From the NCBI RefSeq assembly GCF_900114645.1, contig NZ_FOTR01000002.1, positions 248,001-312,000 of the forward strand: a stretch of DNA of 64,000 bases. The letters run 5' to 3'. Below the pieces are notes generated by a model that was given only the letters and a program-made list of their open reading frames with translations, ran no database searches and was not told the DNA's origin. The DNA is from Gracilibacillus orientalis (GTDB lineage: Bacteria; Bacillota; Bacilli; Bacillales; Amphibacillaceae). This document shows positions 45,254-53,928 of the stretch, in pieces. How positions within the stretch are numbered: position 1 is the stretch's first letter; every line of letters begins with the position of its first letter. A program made the translations under genes and the position numbers.

Positions 45254-46183
45254 TTATTCTACGCCTTCAGTCCACTCAGCTACTTTTTCTTGGTTGTCTT
45301 CAACCCAAGTTGCTGCAGCTTCTTCTGCGTCAACTCCGTTTACTACAAGATCAACCATAACAGAGTTACTGTCTTCTTGTGTCCACTCGAATTGATCTAA
45401 TACTTTATAAGCATTTGGCATATCTTCTTCTAATCCTTCACGAACCATTGTTTCAATTGTTTCAGCGTCACCGAAGGAACCTTCTGGATCTTCTAGATAT
45501 TTAAGGTCATACTCAGAGAATTTCCAGTGTGGTGACCAACCAGTTACAATAATATTTTCCTCATTGTCGATTGCTTCACCTAGTTGTGTAGTCATTGCAC
45601 CACTTGAAGAAGTTTGTATACTCCAGTCACTCAAGTTATCATAGTCTTCAAGTGCACTTTCTGCTGATGCAACAACCCCAGCACCTGCTTCAATACCAGT
45701 GATTGTCTGATCTACTTCATCCGTAAGGTCAGCAATAGAATCAACATCCATATAAGATGGTACGACAAGACCAATTTTAGCACCTTCAAGGTTTGGTCCT
45801 AACTCTACTACTTGATCACCGAATTCTTCATATTGCGCTTCATGTGTTGCTGGTAACCATGCTGCAACCATGCCATCCGCTTCGCCATTTGCTACTGCTT
45901 CCCACATTGCTGCATTTTCGATAGATGTACGTTTTACATCATAACCTAAATCTTCTAAGACTTTTCCGACAACGTGTGTTGAAGCAATTTCAGTGTCCCA
46001 GTTTACGTACACTAATTCAATTTCTTTACCTTCACCTACAGCAGCAGTGTCATCTGTTGCTTCTTCTTCATTTCCCTCGTCACCTGTAGTGTCTTCGCCT
46101 TCATCGCTGGCACCACAAGCAGCAAGTACAAATACTAGAACTAATACTGCCAATATTCCAAATGACTTCCATGTTTTAAACAT
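45254..46183 (-). CDS. opuAC: glycine betaine/proline-betaine binding lipoprotein OpuAC
   Basis: 309 residues: lipobox LAAC, an acidic linker, then an OpuAC substrate-binding domain (IELVYVNWDTEIASTHVVGKVLEDLGY, VANGEADGMVAAWLPATHE, NIIVTGWSPHWKF). Trp residues in NWD, AWLP and GWSPHW form the aromatic cage for betaine. It captures compatible solutes for OpuAA-AB. Third gene of the operon. Confidence 0.95.
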   Translation of the reverse strand: MFKTWKSFGILAVLVLVFVLAACGASDEGEDTTGDEGNEEEATDDTAAVGEGKEIELVYVNWDTEIASTHVVGKVLEDLGYDVKRTSIENAAMWEAVANGEADGMVAAWLPATHEAQYEEFGDQVVELGPNLEGAKIGLVVPSYMDVDSIADLTDEVDQTITGIEAGAGVVASAESALEDYDNLSDWSIQTSSSGAMTTQLGEAIDNEENIIVTGWSPHWKFSEYDLKYLEDPEGSFGDAETIETMVREGLEEDMPNAYKVLDQFEWTQEDSNSVMVDLVVNGVDAEEAAATWVEDNQEKVAEWTEGVE

Positions 46184-46254
46184 GTATAAATCTCCCCTTT
46201 TCTAAATTTTATTATATTTAAACTTTCCAGATTAGACCTGGAAAGTTTATAACC

Positions 46255-47091
46255 TTAACCTTTGTTTAAGTTTTGCGAAACTCTGTCAATGATAATCGCT
46301 AATATAACAATACCAAAACCTGCTACAAATCCAGGACCTTCTTGTGAACGTTGCAGAGCTGTTAGTACTTTATCACCTAGCCCTGGTGCACCGATCATGG
46401 ATGCTATTACGACCATGGATAACGCAAGCATTACCGTTTGGTTTACACCTGCCATAATCGTTTTTCGAGCCATTGGTAATTCTACTTTAAAGAGCTTCTG
46501 TGATCCAGTAGTACCAAAAGCATCAGATGCTTCCACTAACTCATCGGACACTTGGCGAATACCTAGATTAGTAAAACGGACAACAGGTGGTGTTGCGAAA
46601 ACAACAGATGCAAAAATACCTGGAACCATACCGATACCAAAGAATACAACGGCAGGAATTAAGTAAACGAATGCAGGCATTGTCTGCATGAAGTCCAAAA
46701 TTGGTGTAATAATGGTTTGAGCCCACTTACTCTTAGACATCCATATACCAGCAGGAATACCTATAAGAATGGATATCAAACTGGCAAAAAGAACTAAAGT
46801 GAATGTGTACATTAACTCTTCCCATAAGCCCTGGTTATAGATAAACCATAGACCAACAATTGAAAAAACAGCTAGTCCAAATTTCTTGCCAGATACAAAG
46901 AATGCAATGATAGCGACGATTAAAATTACAATCAGTGGTGGAACCTGACTTAACCAATCCGCTGTAGTTTCAACGAATTTACCAAAATCTTCTTTTATTG
47001 GATCGAAAATAAACTCAAATTTTTCTTTCGTCTTACTAACTGTTCTATTTATCCATTCAGCTACTGGAATTTGGGGCATAAAATCAAGCAT
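46255..47091 (-). CDS. opuAB: glycine betaine ABC transporter permease OpuAB
   Basis: 278 residues with about seven helices. LMYTFTLVLFASLISILIGIPAGIWMSK and the EAA-like loop DAFGTTGSQKLFKVELPMARKTIMAGVNQ are typical of OpuAB/ProW. Its start overlaps the opuAA stop by 8 bases, so translation is coupled. Forms the membrane channel for osmoprotectant import. Confidence 0.96.
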   Translation of the reverse strand: MLDFMPQIPVAEWINRTVSKTKEKFEFIFDPIKEDFGKFVETTADWLSQVPPLIVILIVAIIAFFVSGKKFGLAVFSIVGLWFIYNQGLWEELMYTFTLVLFASLISILIGIPAGIWMSKSKWAQTIITPILDFMQTMPAFVYLIPAVVFFGIGMVPGIFASVVFATPPVVRFTNLGIRQVSDELVEASDAFGTTGSQKLFKVELPMARKTIMAGVNQTVMLALSMVVIASMIGAPGLGDKVLTALQRSQEGPGFVAGFGIVILAIIIDRVSQNLNKG

Positions 47092-48280
47092 TTTCTGTCA
47101 CCCCATTTCCATTTGCTAATGCTGCAATTACAGCACCACGTACAATAATACCTTTTAACTTGCCATCTTCTACAACAGCTACAGGTACTGGCGCATCATG
47201 AATAATTTCAAAAATTTCATGAATAGGAGATTCTAATTCCGCTGTTGGCATATCTGTTCGTAGAATGCTGTGTAAATCCTTTTCCTCATTTTCTCGTGCT
47301 TTTTTGACATCATCTGCTGTTACATAGCCCTTTAACTGTCTAGAGCGATCGACCACATAGATGCTTGATAAGCCTTGCTCGCGAATTCTTTCTATAGCGA
47401 CTCTTGGACCATGTTTTTCAATATCAACCGTTTCTGGTCGTTTCATGATATGGCTTGCTGTTAATACTTTGGAACGGTCAACATCTTCGACAAATCGTTC
47501 CACATAGTCATCAGCTGGACTTACTAAAATTTCTTCTGGAGTACCGATCTGAACAATCGAACCATCTTTCATCAGTGCAATTCGATCACCGATTCGTAAA
47601 GCCTCGTCCAAATCATGCGTTATAAAGATAATTGTTTTCTTCATTGTTTGTTGAAGATCTAACAACTCATCTTGCATATCTTTTCGAATTAATGGATCTA
47701 ATGCAGAAAAGGCTTCATCCATTAGCAGTACTTCCGGATCATTAGCCAGAGCACGAGCTAAACCAACACGTTGTTGCATACCGCCTGATAATTGATTGGG
47801 ATGCTGTTGAATAAAACTTCCTAACCCTACTAATTCCAAAGCTTCCTTCGCTTTTTTCGCACGTTCTTCTTTTTTTATCCCCTGAATTTCAAGTCCAAAC
47901 TCTGCGTTTTCTAACACAGTACGGAAAGGAAATAAAGCGAACTTTTGGAAGACCATGCTCATTTTTTCACGACGGACTTTTCGTAATGTTTCTTTACCAA
48001 CCTTCGCAAGATTTTCTCCACCTACTTCGACATCACCTTCCGTAGGGTCAATCAAGCGATTTAATAATCGTACAAGTGTCGATTTTCCGCTACCAGAAAG
48101 TCCCATAATAACGAATACTTCGCCTTCTTCGACTTCAAACGACGCACGGTTTACACCGACTGTACAGCCTGTTTTTTCTAAAATTTCTTCTTTTTTAAAG
48201 CCTTTATCTAACAAAGATTGAGCTTCTTTTGTTTTTTTACCAAATATTTTTGATAAATTCTTTACTTTGATTACAGACAT
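47084..48280 (-). CDS. opuAA: glycine betaine ABC transporter ATPase OpuAA
   Basis: 398 residues: ATPase domain with Walker A GLSGSGKST, signature LSGGMQQRV, Walker B VLLMDEAFSALDP, then two CBS domains (about 270-395), which in OpuA sense ionic strength and gate transport. A typical N-terminal KIFGKKTKEAQSLLDKGFKKEEI precedes the fold. First gene of the operon, divergent from a GbsR-type regulator. Confidence 0.96.
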   Translation of the reverse strand: MSVIKVKNLSKIFGKKTKEAQSLLDKGFKKEEILEKTGCTVGVNRASFEVEEGEVFVIMGLSGSGKSTLVRLLNRLIDPTEGDVEVGGENLAKVGKETLRKVRREKMSMVFQKFALFPFRTVLENAEFGLEIQGIKKEERAKKAKEALELVGLGSFIQQHPNQLSGGMQQRVGLARALANDPEVLLMDEAFSALDPLIRKDMQDELLDLQQTMKKTIIFITHDLDEALRIGDRIALMKDGSIVQIGTPEEILVSPADDYVERFVEDVDRSKVLTASHIMKRPETVDIEKHGPRVAIERIREQGLSSIYVVDRSRQLKGYVTADDVKKARENEEKDLHSILRTDMPTAELESPIHEIFEIIHDAPVPVAVVEDGKLKGIIVRGAVIAALANGNGVTENA

Positions 48281-48401
48281 GAATTTATATCACCTCAATT
48301 TTTCTGACTTTCTCCGGCCTGTTTTATGGATCACTTTTACCATGCTAAAGGTTTTATAAATAAATTTCAAGCTTTATACACTTCTTTTACTGTTTGTTAC
48401 G

Positions 48402-48425
48402 TTTGTAAAGTTTAAACTTTACAAA
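48402..48425. promoter_or_regulatory. 24-bp perfect palindrome, probable GbsR-type operator
   Basis: TTTGTAAAGTTT followed directly by AAACTTTACAAA, between opuAA (start 48280) and the regulator gene. The perfect dyad in the divergent spacer is the expected site for the GbsR-type protein to control both directions. The rest of 48281-48529 shows no convincing extra feature. Confidence 0.7.
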
Positions 48426-48529
48426 TGGAAATCCTTATTCTTACGATATACTTAGTATTTACATTGATTTTTTATTTATGTAGTGTAAAAATATTAATTA
48501 AGAGATTAGAAAGGGGTTGTCAAACTTCT

Positions 48530-49021
48530 ATGACACAAGATGCTGACGCCAATTTAGAGAAAGTTAATAATCAAATTATTTCAGAGTTTTCGAAAACACT
48601 TGAAATGTTTTCTTTAAATAAAACAGAAGCTCAATTATTTGTTACACTTTATTTAAATGAGGCTCCGATGACTTTAGACCATATGAAAGATTCTTTAGGT
48701 AAAAGTAAAACAGCAATGAGTTATGCAGTTCGCCGGTTACAGGAATTTAATTTAGTCGAACGTGTCTGGCAGAAAGGTGTGCGAAAAGATCTATATGAAG
48801 CGCGAGAAGATTTGTATAAGAAATTCATGAAAACCTATGTTAATCGCTGGCTCGATTCACTTAACCTGCAAATTAACAACTTAGCTGAAATTCAAGAAGA
48901 CCTGGATCGCTATCCTCATGAACAGAAGGATTTGTTTGAGCATAAAGTTCATGAAGCTATTTCCTTTCATCGTTCACTTGAGACAGTTTTTTCGAAAATT
49001 AAGAAGAATGACTTTCTTTAA
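48530..49021 (+). CDS. GbsR/MarR-type regulator of opuA
   Basis: 163 residues with a winged helix (NKTEAQLFVTLYLNEAPMTLDHM, then GKSKTAMSYAVRRLQEFNLVERVW) and a helical dimer/choline-binding region, as in GbsR, OpcR and OpuAR. These repress betaine uptake or synthesis genes unless choline or salt signals intervene. The frame is open from 48425, but that start falls in the operator and adds an unrelated hydrophobic stretch; ATG 48530 gives the family length. AAGGGG upstream is at 13-base spacing, rather long. Confidence 0.85.
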   Translation: MTQDADANLEKVNNQIISEFSKTLEMFSLNKTEAQLFVTLYLNEAPMTLDHMKDSLGKSKTAMSYAVRRLQEFNLVERVWQKGVRKDLYEAREDLYKKFMKTYVNRWLDSLNLQINNLAEIQEDLDRYPHEQKDLFEHKVHEAISFHRSLETVFSKIKKNDFL

Positions 49022-49238
49022 TTTGAACTAAACACTGTAAGTAGAGATCGCGATAAAAAATAGTCTAAACGACGGGGAGAGCTATAAAATTGTGGCTCCC
49101 GTCATTAATGAGAAATTCAACATTTCTATGGGACAGCTCCTAATTTTCCTTGTAAATACACTAAGAACAATACCTAACAAGAAGCTATTCATAATCATTG
49201 TAATTAGCCCGAAATTTCATATGATCTTTACATAAAAA

Positions 49239-49264
49239 AATGGGGCAACATTTGTTGTCCCATT
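49239..49264 (-). terminator. terminator of acidic lipoprotein gene
   Basis: AATGGGGCAACA / TGTTGTCCCATT (one mismatch), with a T7 run on the minus strand, 5 bases after the stop. Confidence 0.8.
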
Positions 49265-49269
49265 CCCTT

Positions 49270-50127
49270 TTACATCTCTTCTACTGTACCATCAGCTTGA
49301 TCAACAATATACCAACCAATTGTTGCGGTATGACTTGTTTCACCATTGGAAACTAATTCATATACTTGAACGACAAAATTACCATCATCATTTTGGTGGT
49401 CCATTACGACATGGATGTCACTATTTTCTGAGATATTAAGCTCTTCTTTTACTAAATCTTCTGCTGTTGCCGCGGTAATTTCAGCAGTATCTGTTTCCTG
49501 ATTATTATCAGAATTGTTTTCATCTGATGATGCTTGATCATCTTCTTGTCCATTCTGATTATTTTCTTCATTTAAATTTTCAGATCTTACTTCACTAACA
49601 ATCCAGGAATCGTCTGCTAATGTAATCACATATATCATTCTTACATTTCCAATCAACTCATTTGATTGTTCCTGTGTTACCTCATATTCCGAATCATTCA
49701 CTTGCTCAAAGCTAAAATCTTTTTCTTCGTCAAACCACACAGGGGCTTCAGTCGGAACAACATTTACCCTACCATTGTCCTCTTCAAAATATTGGGCAAC
49801 ATACGAATCAGCCAACTCTTCTGACATAATAGTCATAAACTCTTCTTTTAGCGCTTCTTTTGAATCATAATCTGTTAAAGCACCGTCATCCTCCGTGTTT
49901 TCAATGACAGACATGAATGTGTCTCGATAATCTTGTAACACTTCTTTCGCTTGTTCTTCATTGAACGTAGGTATTTCTTCCTCGGAAGACTCTTCACTTT
50001 CTGCTGGTTCTTCTACTTCATTTTCTGGATCCTCTGTTTCACTTTCATCTGTGTCATTTTGCGTACACGCCATTAATACTAGCGATAACAATAATAACAG
50101 AATGATAAATAATAATTTCTTTTTCAT
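49270..50127 (-). CDS. acidic lipoprotein of unknown function
   Basis: 285 residues: lipobox LMAC (Cys21), an acidic low-complexity linker (about 24-52), a folded domain (about 53-185, FNEEQAKEVLQDYRDTFMSV...), a second acidic linker rich in Asn/Asp/Glu (about 187-215) and a small C-terminal beta domain ending TIGWYIVDQADGTVEEM that resembles repeats seen in surface lipoproteins. Family not recognised. Probably on the outer face of the membrane. Confidence 0.7.
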   Translation of the reverse strand: MKKKLLFIILLLLLSLVLMACTQNDTDESETEDPENEVEEPAESEESSEEEIPTFNEEQAKEVLQDYRDTFMSVIENTEDDGALTDYDSKEALKEEFMTIMSEELADSYVAQYFEEDNGRVNVVPTEAPVWFDEEKDFSFEQVNDSEYEVTQEQSNELIGNVRMIYVITLADDSWIVSEVRSENLNEENNQNGQEDDQASSDENNSDNNQETDTAEITAATAEDLVKEELNISENSDIHVVMDHQNDDGNFVVQVYELVSNGETSHTATIGWYIVDQADGTVEEM

Positions 50128-50342
50128 GTTAATCCCCCTGTTTTTCCATTAAATCTCAAAAAACTACTTCATTATACTATACCCTATCTCTAATAATAAC
50201 AAACTATTTATCGCACCCATATAGGACTTTATTACTATAAAAAATCTTTTAATTTAACATAGTATGAGTCATGAAAGCGCGTGATATGAGATATTGTTTC
50301 TTGAATATAAACATTTATTCAAGGAGGATGAGGCGAACAGAA

Positions 50343-50367
50343 AGGTAGATGAGTGACTCATCTACCT
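50343..50367 (-). terminator. perfect dyad downstream of hydrolase copy 2
   Basis: AGGTAGATGAGT-G-ACTCATCTACCT, 12-bp arms. The loop must open to 3-5 bases. It lies 41 bases after the hydrolase stop; the minus-strand tail is only moderately T-rich. Confidence 0.5.
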
Positions 50368-50383
50368 ACTGTTTCTCTATAAA

Positions 50384-50424
50384 GTGAGATTATGATCAGT
50401 GGGGATCTTACAGCACCGTGATAA
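50384..50424 (+). repeat. dispersed repeat, copy 2 (internal deletion)
   Basis: GTGAGATTATGATCAG ... CAGCACCGTGATAA, matching the element at 13699 but lacking about nine bases (GACGGTTAG). It overlaps the 3' end of the hydrolase gene: the last residues, ITVL, and the stop are encoded by the repeat. Confidence 0.75.
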
Positions 50425-51370
50425 ATCTTGTTAAAAAATCGGACAAAATCGTTTGATATTTTTCCCGGTGAATAGCATATGCTTCACCATGTCCGGCATT
50501 ATCATATAAATATATTTCTGCATGACTATTAGTCTGCTCATATAATTCTTTCGCCATTTCAGATGGTACAAATGTATCTTCTTTTCCGTGGAAATATAGA
50601 ATGGGTACTTCAGCCTTCTTCACCTGATCAAGTGCTGAAGCTTCAAAAAAGGAATAATCCGCACGTATATTGGTGACCAAACTCGTAGTTGATAATACCG
50701 GGAATGCTGGTAAATTGTACATCTGGTTCATTTGATATTGAAAAAGGTCATATACATTCGTATAGCCACTATCAGCAACAATTGCTTGTACTTGAGGTGG
50801 TAGTTCTTCACCACTCGCCATCAGCATTGCCCCAGCACCCATGGATAAACCATGTAATACGATTTCTGCGTCAGTACCAACTCTTTCAATGATTCGATTC
50901 GTCCAATCTAACACATCAAGACGATCATGCCAGCCAAAACCAAAATAGTCTCCCTCACTTTTACCGTGCCCTCTCATATCAAAAAGAAAAATATTATAAC
51001 CTAACTCTTCGTAATAGTATTGTGCATATAATCCCATATCAGTTGCTTGGCCTAAATAACCATGACCAAAAATAACTGTTTTATTGGAATCAGTTTTGGA
51101 CGGTAAATAATACCCTTGTAAAGTTAAATCATCAAACGTTTGCAGTTGCCATTCATCAAAATCTTGACTGGCTACCCAGTCTCGCCATCCGCCCTTCGTG
51201 AAAACTTCCATCGCTGATGCAGAGACTTCCAGATCTTCATTCCCTTGTAAAAAAGTCTTTTGTTCGCGTTTAATGGCGAGGTTATAAAAATAGTTTCCAG
51301 CAAATAAATCTATTAATAATATAATGGCGATAAGCGCTATCACTATTTTTAATCTTTTTCCTATATTCAC
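50408..51370 (-). CDS. alpha/beta hydrolase with N-terminal membrane anchor (copy 2)
   Basis: 320 residues: an N-terminal helix (about 9-28), then VIFGHGYLGQ, GHGKSEGDYFGFGWHDRLDVLDW, nucleophile elbow GLSMGAGA, acid in HGKEDTFVPSEM and His in NAGHGEA. Paralogue of the protein at 34286. Its C-terminal ITVL is read from a dispersed repeat that has replaced the original end of the gene. Extracytoplasmic or membrane-bound esterase/lipase of unknown substrate. Confidence 0.88.
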   Translation of the reverse strand: MNIGKRLKIVIALIAIILLIDLFAGNYFYNLAIKREQKTFLQGNEDLEVSASAMEVFTKGGWRDWVASQDFDEWQLQTFDDLTLQGYYLPSKTDSNKTVIFGHGYLGQATDMGLYAQYYYEELGYNIFLFDMRGHGKSEGDYFGFGWHDRLDVLDWTNRIIERVGTDAEIVLHGLSMGAGAMLMASGEELPPQVQAIVADSGYTNVYDLFQYQMNQMYNLPAFPVLSTTSLVTNIRADYSFFEASALDQVKKAEVPILYFHGKEDTFVPSEMAKELYEQTNSHAEIYLYDNAGHGEAYAIHREKYQTILSDFLTRFITVL

Positions 51371-51469
51371 AAAAATCCCCTTTCGACATATTTATACATA
51401 TTATAACAAGCTTTTGCTATAAAAAGAGGGGTTTTTTGTTGGAACAACCGGAAAAATTCGACATTTTTT

Positions 51470-51922
51470 TCACTCATCTAATGAAGACATAATCAAGTTA
51501 ATTGTTATAAACGCTTCTTTTAAAGCAGTTTTATCTGTATCCGCTAATGTTGCAAAACGTTCTTTAACTATTTTGTGAAGAATCTGTTTTTTCTCATCTG
51601 AAAACTGTTTTCCTTTTTCCGTCATTTGAATATATGTTATGCGGCGATCCTTTTCATCTTTGGTTTTGACAATGAATTCCTTCTCCATCAGCTTTTGAAT
51701 TAAAGGAGTTAAATTTGATTTATTAATATCTAATTTTTTCGCAATCCCTGCCATTTGAATCGATCCTGTTTGCTCGACGATGTGTAACACATGAAAATGT
51801 GATGGGTGAAGTCCTTCTTTTTTAGTTATCGGAGATGTGCCAAACATCTTTTTTGGCAGTATTGGCAGTACAGTTAATGCCTGTTCTACCAAATCATTTG
51901 TTAATGTATCTTGTTCTTTCAT
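51470..51922 (-). CDS. MarR-family repressor
   Basis: 150 residues with the MarR winged helix: LHPSHFHVLHIVEQTGSIQMAGIAKKLDINKSNLTPLIQKLMEKEFIVKTKDEKDRRITYIQMTEKG, including the DxR(R) wing motif. Divergent from an ABC-2 exporter. An 11-bp inverted repeat in the spacer overlaps the exporter's -10, so it most likely represses the exporter until a drug-like ligand binds. Confidence 0.92.
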   Translation of the reverse strand: MKEQDTLTNDLVEQALTVLPILPKKMFGTSPITKKEGLHPSHFHVLHIVEQTGSIQMAGIAKKLDINKSNLTPLIQKLMEKEFIVKTKDEKDRRITYIQMTEKGKQFSDEKKQILHKIVKERFATLADTDKTALKEAFITINLIMSSLDE

Positions 51923-51944
51923 CTATTTCGCTCCCTCATATAGA

Positions 51945-51973
51945 TTGACTCAATGCCATATCCAATGGATAAT
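51945..51973 (+). promoter_or_regulatory. ABC-2 exporter promoter
   Basis: TTGACT (51945-51950), 17-base spacer, GATAAT (51968-51973). The -10 is overlapped by the MarR-type operator. Confidence 0.6.
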
Positions 51974-51996
51974 AGTTATTATATCATAACTATTAT
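51969..51996. promoter_or_regulatory. MarR-type operator
   Basis: ATAATAGTTAT-TATATC-ATAACTATTAT: perfect 11-bp arms with a 6-bp centre, between the divergent MarR and exporter genes and 22 bp before the exporter start. Confidence 0.75.
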
Positions 51997-52017
51997 GTTT
52001 GATAAGGAGGTTACATA

Positions 52018-52941
52018 TTGAATTCTATCATTTCAGTAAAAGATTTAACTAAGACATATAAAAAAGTAGATGCAGTAAAAGCAATTAATTTTGATGTCAA
52101 AGAAGGCGAAATTTTCGGTTTTCTCGGTCCTAATGGTGCCGGAAAAAGTACAACGATCAATATGATTTGTACGATGCTCAAGCCCACTTCCGGTGAGATC
52201 ATCATCAACGACTATGATGCTAAAAAACAAAAGGATGAAGTACGTGCAAGTATCGGCATCATTTTTCAGGAAAATACACTAGATGAAAAATTAACTGCTA
52301 ATGAAAACTTGAAATTACACTGTCGTTTTTACAATGTACCTAAACATAAACGGGATGACCGAATTCAAGAAGTACTGGAGATTGTAGATTTAGTCGATGT
52401 ACAGAAGCAGCGTGTTGAAGAATATTCCGGTGGAATGAAGCGTCGTCTTGAGATAGCACGTGGACTTCTTCATTATCCAAAAGTGCTTTTCCTAGATGAA
52501 CCAACTGTTGGACTTGATCCTAATACAAGAGCTCATCTGTGGGAATATATTTTAAAGCTCAAGGAAAAAGAAGGTATTACGATGTTTCTTACTACGCATT
52601 ATTTAGATGAGGCAGAGATTAGTGATCGCGTGGCTATCATGGATCAAGGCGAAATAATTGCGATTGATTCACCTACCGCTCTCAAAGATCAACTCGGTGG
52701 TGACCTTATCGAACTGTCTACGGAGGATAACGAGGCTGCTTTGAAAGAAATTGAAGAAAAAATGGAAACGGTCGAAGTAAAAGTAGAAGAAGATACGATT
52801 CATTTAAAGGTCGCTAGTAGTGACGCTTTTATTTCCTCTTTCATCAAGACATTGGAAATACCAATTACCAAATTGAACATTCGCAAGCCAACACTAAATG
52901 ATGTATTTTTAGCCTTTACAGGAAGAAAAATCAAAGAATAA
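52018..52941 (+). CDS. ABC-2 drug exporter ATP-binding protein
   Basis: 307 residues of the DrrA/YhcH type: Walker A GPNGAGKSTTINMIC, signature YSGGMKRRLEIARG, Walker B VLFLDEPTVGLDP, H-loop TTHYLDEA, and the DrrA-like C-terminal domain ending NDVFLAFTGRKIKE. The TTG start at 52018 follows AAGGAGG at 7 bases. Coupled with the permease 13 bases downstream; drug or antibiotic export is likely but unproven. Confidence 0.92.
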   Translation: MNSIISVKDLTKTYKKVDAVKAINFDVKEGEIFGFLGPNGAGKSTTINMICTMLKPTSGEIIINDYDAKKQKDEVRASIGIIFQENTLDEKLTANENLKLHCRFYNVPKHKRDDRIQEVLEIVDLVDVQKQRVEEYSGGMKRRLEIARGLLHYPKVLFLDEPTVGLDPNTRAHLWEYILKLKEKEGITMFLTTHYLDEAEISDRVAIMDQGEIIAIDSPTALKDQLGGDLIELSTEDNEAALKEIEEKMETVEVKVEEDTIHLKVASSDAFISSFIKTLEIPITKLNIRKPTLNDVFLAFTGRKIKE

Positions 52942-52954
52942 GGGGGGTAATCAT

Positions 52955-53782
52955 ATGGAAGGTATTATAGCAATCTGGCAACGTGACATAAAGAAATTTT
53001 TTCGAGATCGAGCAAGACTTCTGGGTTCATTCTCAATGCCAATATTGTTCCTGCTTATATTCGGTGGTGGTTTAAGTGGAACAATGGAAACGATGATGTC
53101 TAGTGGTATGGGAGACGGTTCGAATGGCTTTAATTATGTTGAGTTCGTGTTTCCTGGCATTGTAGCCATGACGTTATTAATGACAGCAATATTCTCGGCG
53201 ATGTCTGTCATCGAGGATAAAAACTTCGGCTACATGAAAGAAATTTTGGTTTCTCCGATTTCACGGGTGAGTATTGCAGTTGGGAAAATGCTAGGTGCAG
53301 CAACAGTTTCTACGATTCAAGGTATGATTTTGTTCTTGTTGATCCCTTTTTTAGGATTATCGTATAGTATTATCTCACTGATTCAAGTTATTCCTTTTAT
53401 GTTCTTACTAGGTGCGGCTTTGTCAGGGGTTGGCTTGTTATTTGCAAGTATGATTAAATCTACACAAGGCTTTCAGCTGATTGTACAAATTATTGTGATG
53501 CCGATGATTTTCTTATCTGGCGCTCTTTTTCCTATCAACAATATGCCAAGCTGGCTTGATGTGATTGTCAAATTTAATCCTGTTACATATGGTGTGGACG
53601 TGATGAAGAAGATTATGATTGATGTCGATGGTTTATCTCAAGCTGTCCGTGAAACAATGGGGCTTAACTTAACCGTTTTCGGCAGATCGGTATCCGTGTT
53701 CGAGGAAATTTTATTTATTTTAGCATTTGCAGTTGTGTTTGTGGCTATTGCAACCATTAGTTTTAAGCGAGCACATGCGTGA
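52955..53782 (+). CDS. ABC-2 drug exporter permease
   Basis: 275 residues, six helices, ABC2_membrane family. FGYMKEILVSPISRVSIAVGKMLGA is the conserved cytoplasmic signature, and LIVQIIVMPMIFLSGALFPINNMPSWL the downstream one. Partner of the ATPase at 52018; GGGGGG precedes the ATG. Predicted to be induced through the MarR protein. Confidence 0.92.
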   Translation: MEGIIAIWQRDIKKFFRDRARLLGSFSMPILFLLIFGGGLSGTMETMMSSGMGDGSNGFNYVEFVFPGIVAMTLLMTAIFSAMSVIEDKNFGYMKEILVSPISRVSIAVGKMLGAATVSTIQGMILFLLIPFLGLSYSIISLIQVIPFMFLLGAALSGVGLLFASMIKSTQGFQLIVQIIVMPMIFLSGALFPINNMPSWLDVIVKFNPVTYGVDVMKKIMIDVDGLSQAVRETMGLNLTVFGRSVSVFEEILFILAFAVVFVAIATISFKRAHA

Positions 53783-53807
53783 AAACCGGACTTATATCCG
53801 GTTTTTT
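53782..53807. terminator. terminator of ABC-2 exporter
   Basis: AAAACCGGA / TCCGGTTTT with a 6-base loop and a T-run; the run also contains the stop of a short minus-strand frame. Confidence 0.82.
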
Positions 53808-53928
53808 ATTCCTCGTATGTTTTTTGTAGAAGCTGATCTGCTTTGTTGTTTAATTGATACAACCAATTTAAGCCTATGAAAGCACTTAAAATAAAATCAT
53901 TTAGCTCCCCCCTTCTATTGCTACTCAT
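53806..53928 (-). CDS. possible translationally coupled 40-residue protein
   Basis: ATG at 53928 overlaps the stop of the upstream ATPase gene (ATGAGTAG). The frame reads 40 codons: SSNRRGELNDFILSAFIGLN, then WLYQLNNKADQLLQKTYEE. The tail is a plausible amphipathic helix and the frame fills exactly the space to the terminator. There is no independent ribosome binding site, so expression would depend on coupling. I do not recognise a family. Confidence 0.4.
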   Translation of the reverse strand: MSSNRRGELNDFILSAFIGLNWLYQLNNKADQLLQKTYEE

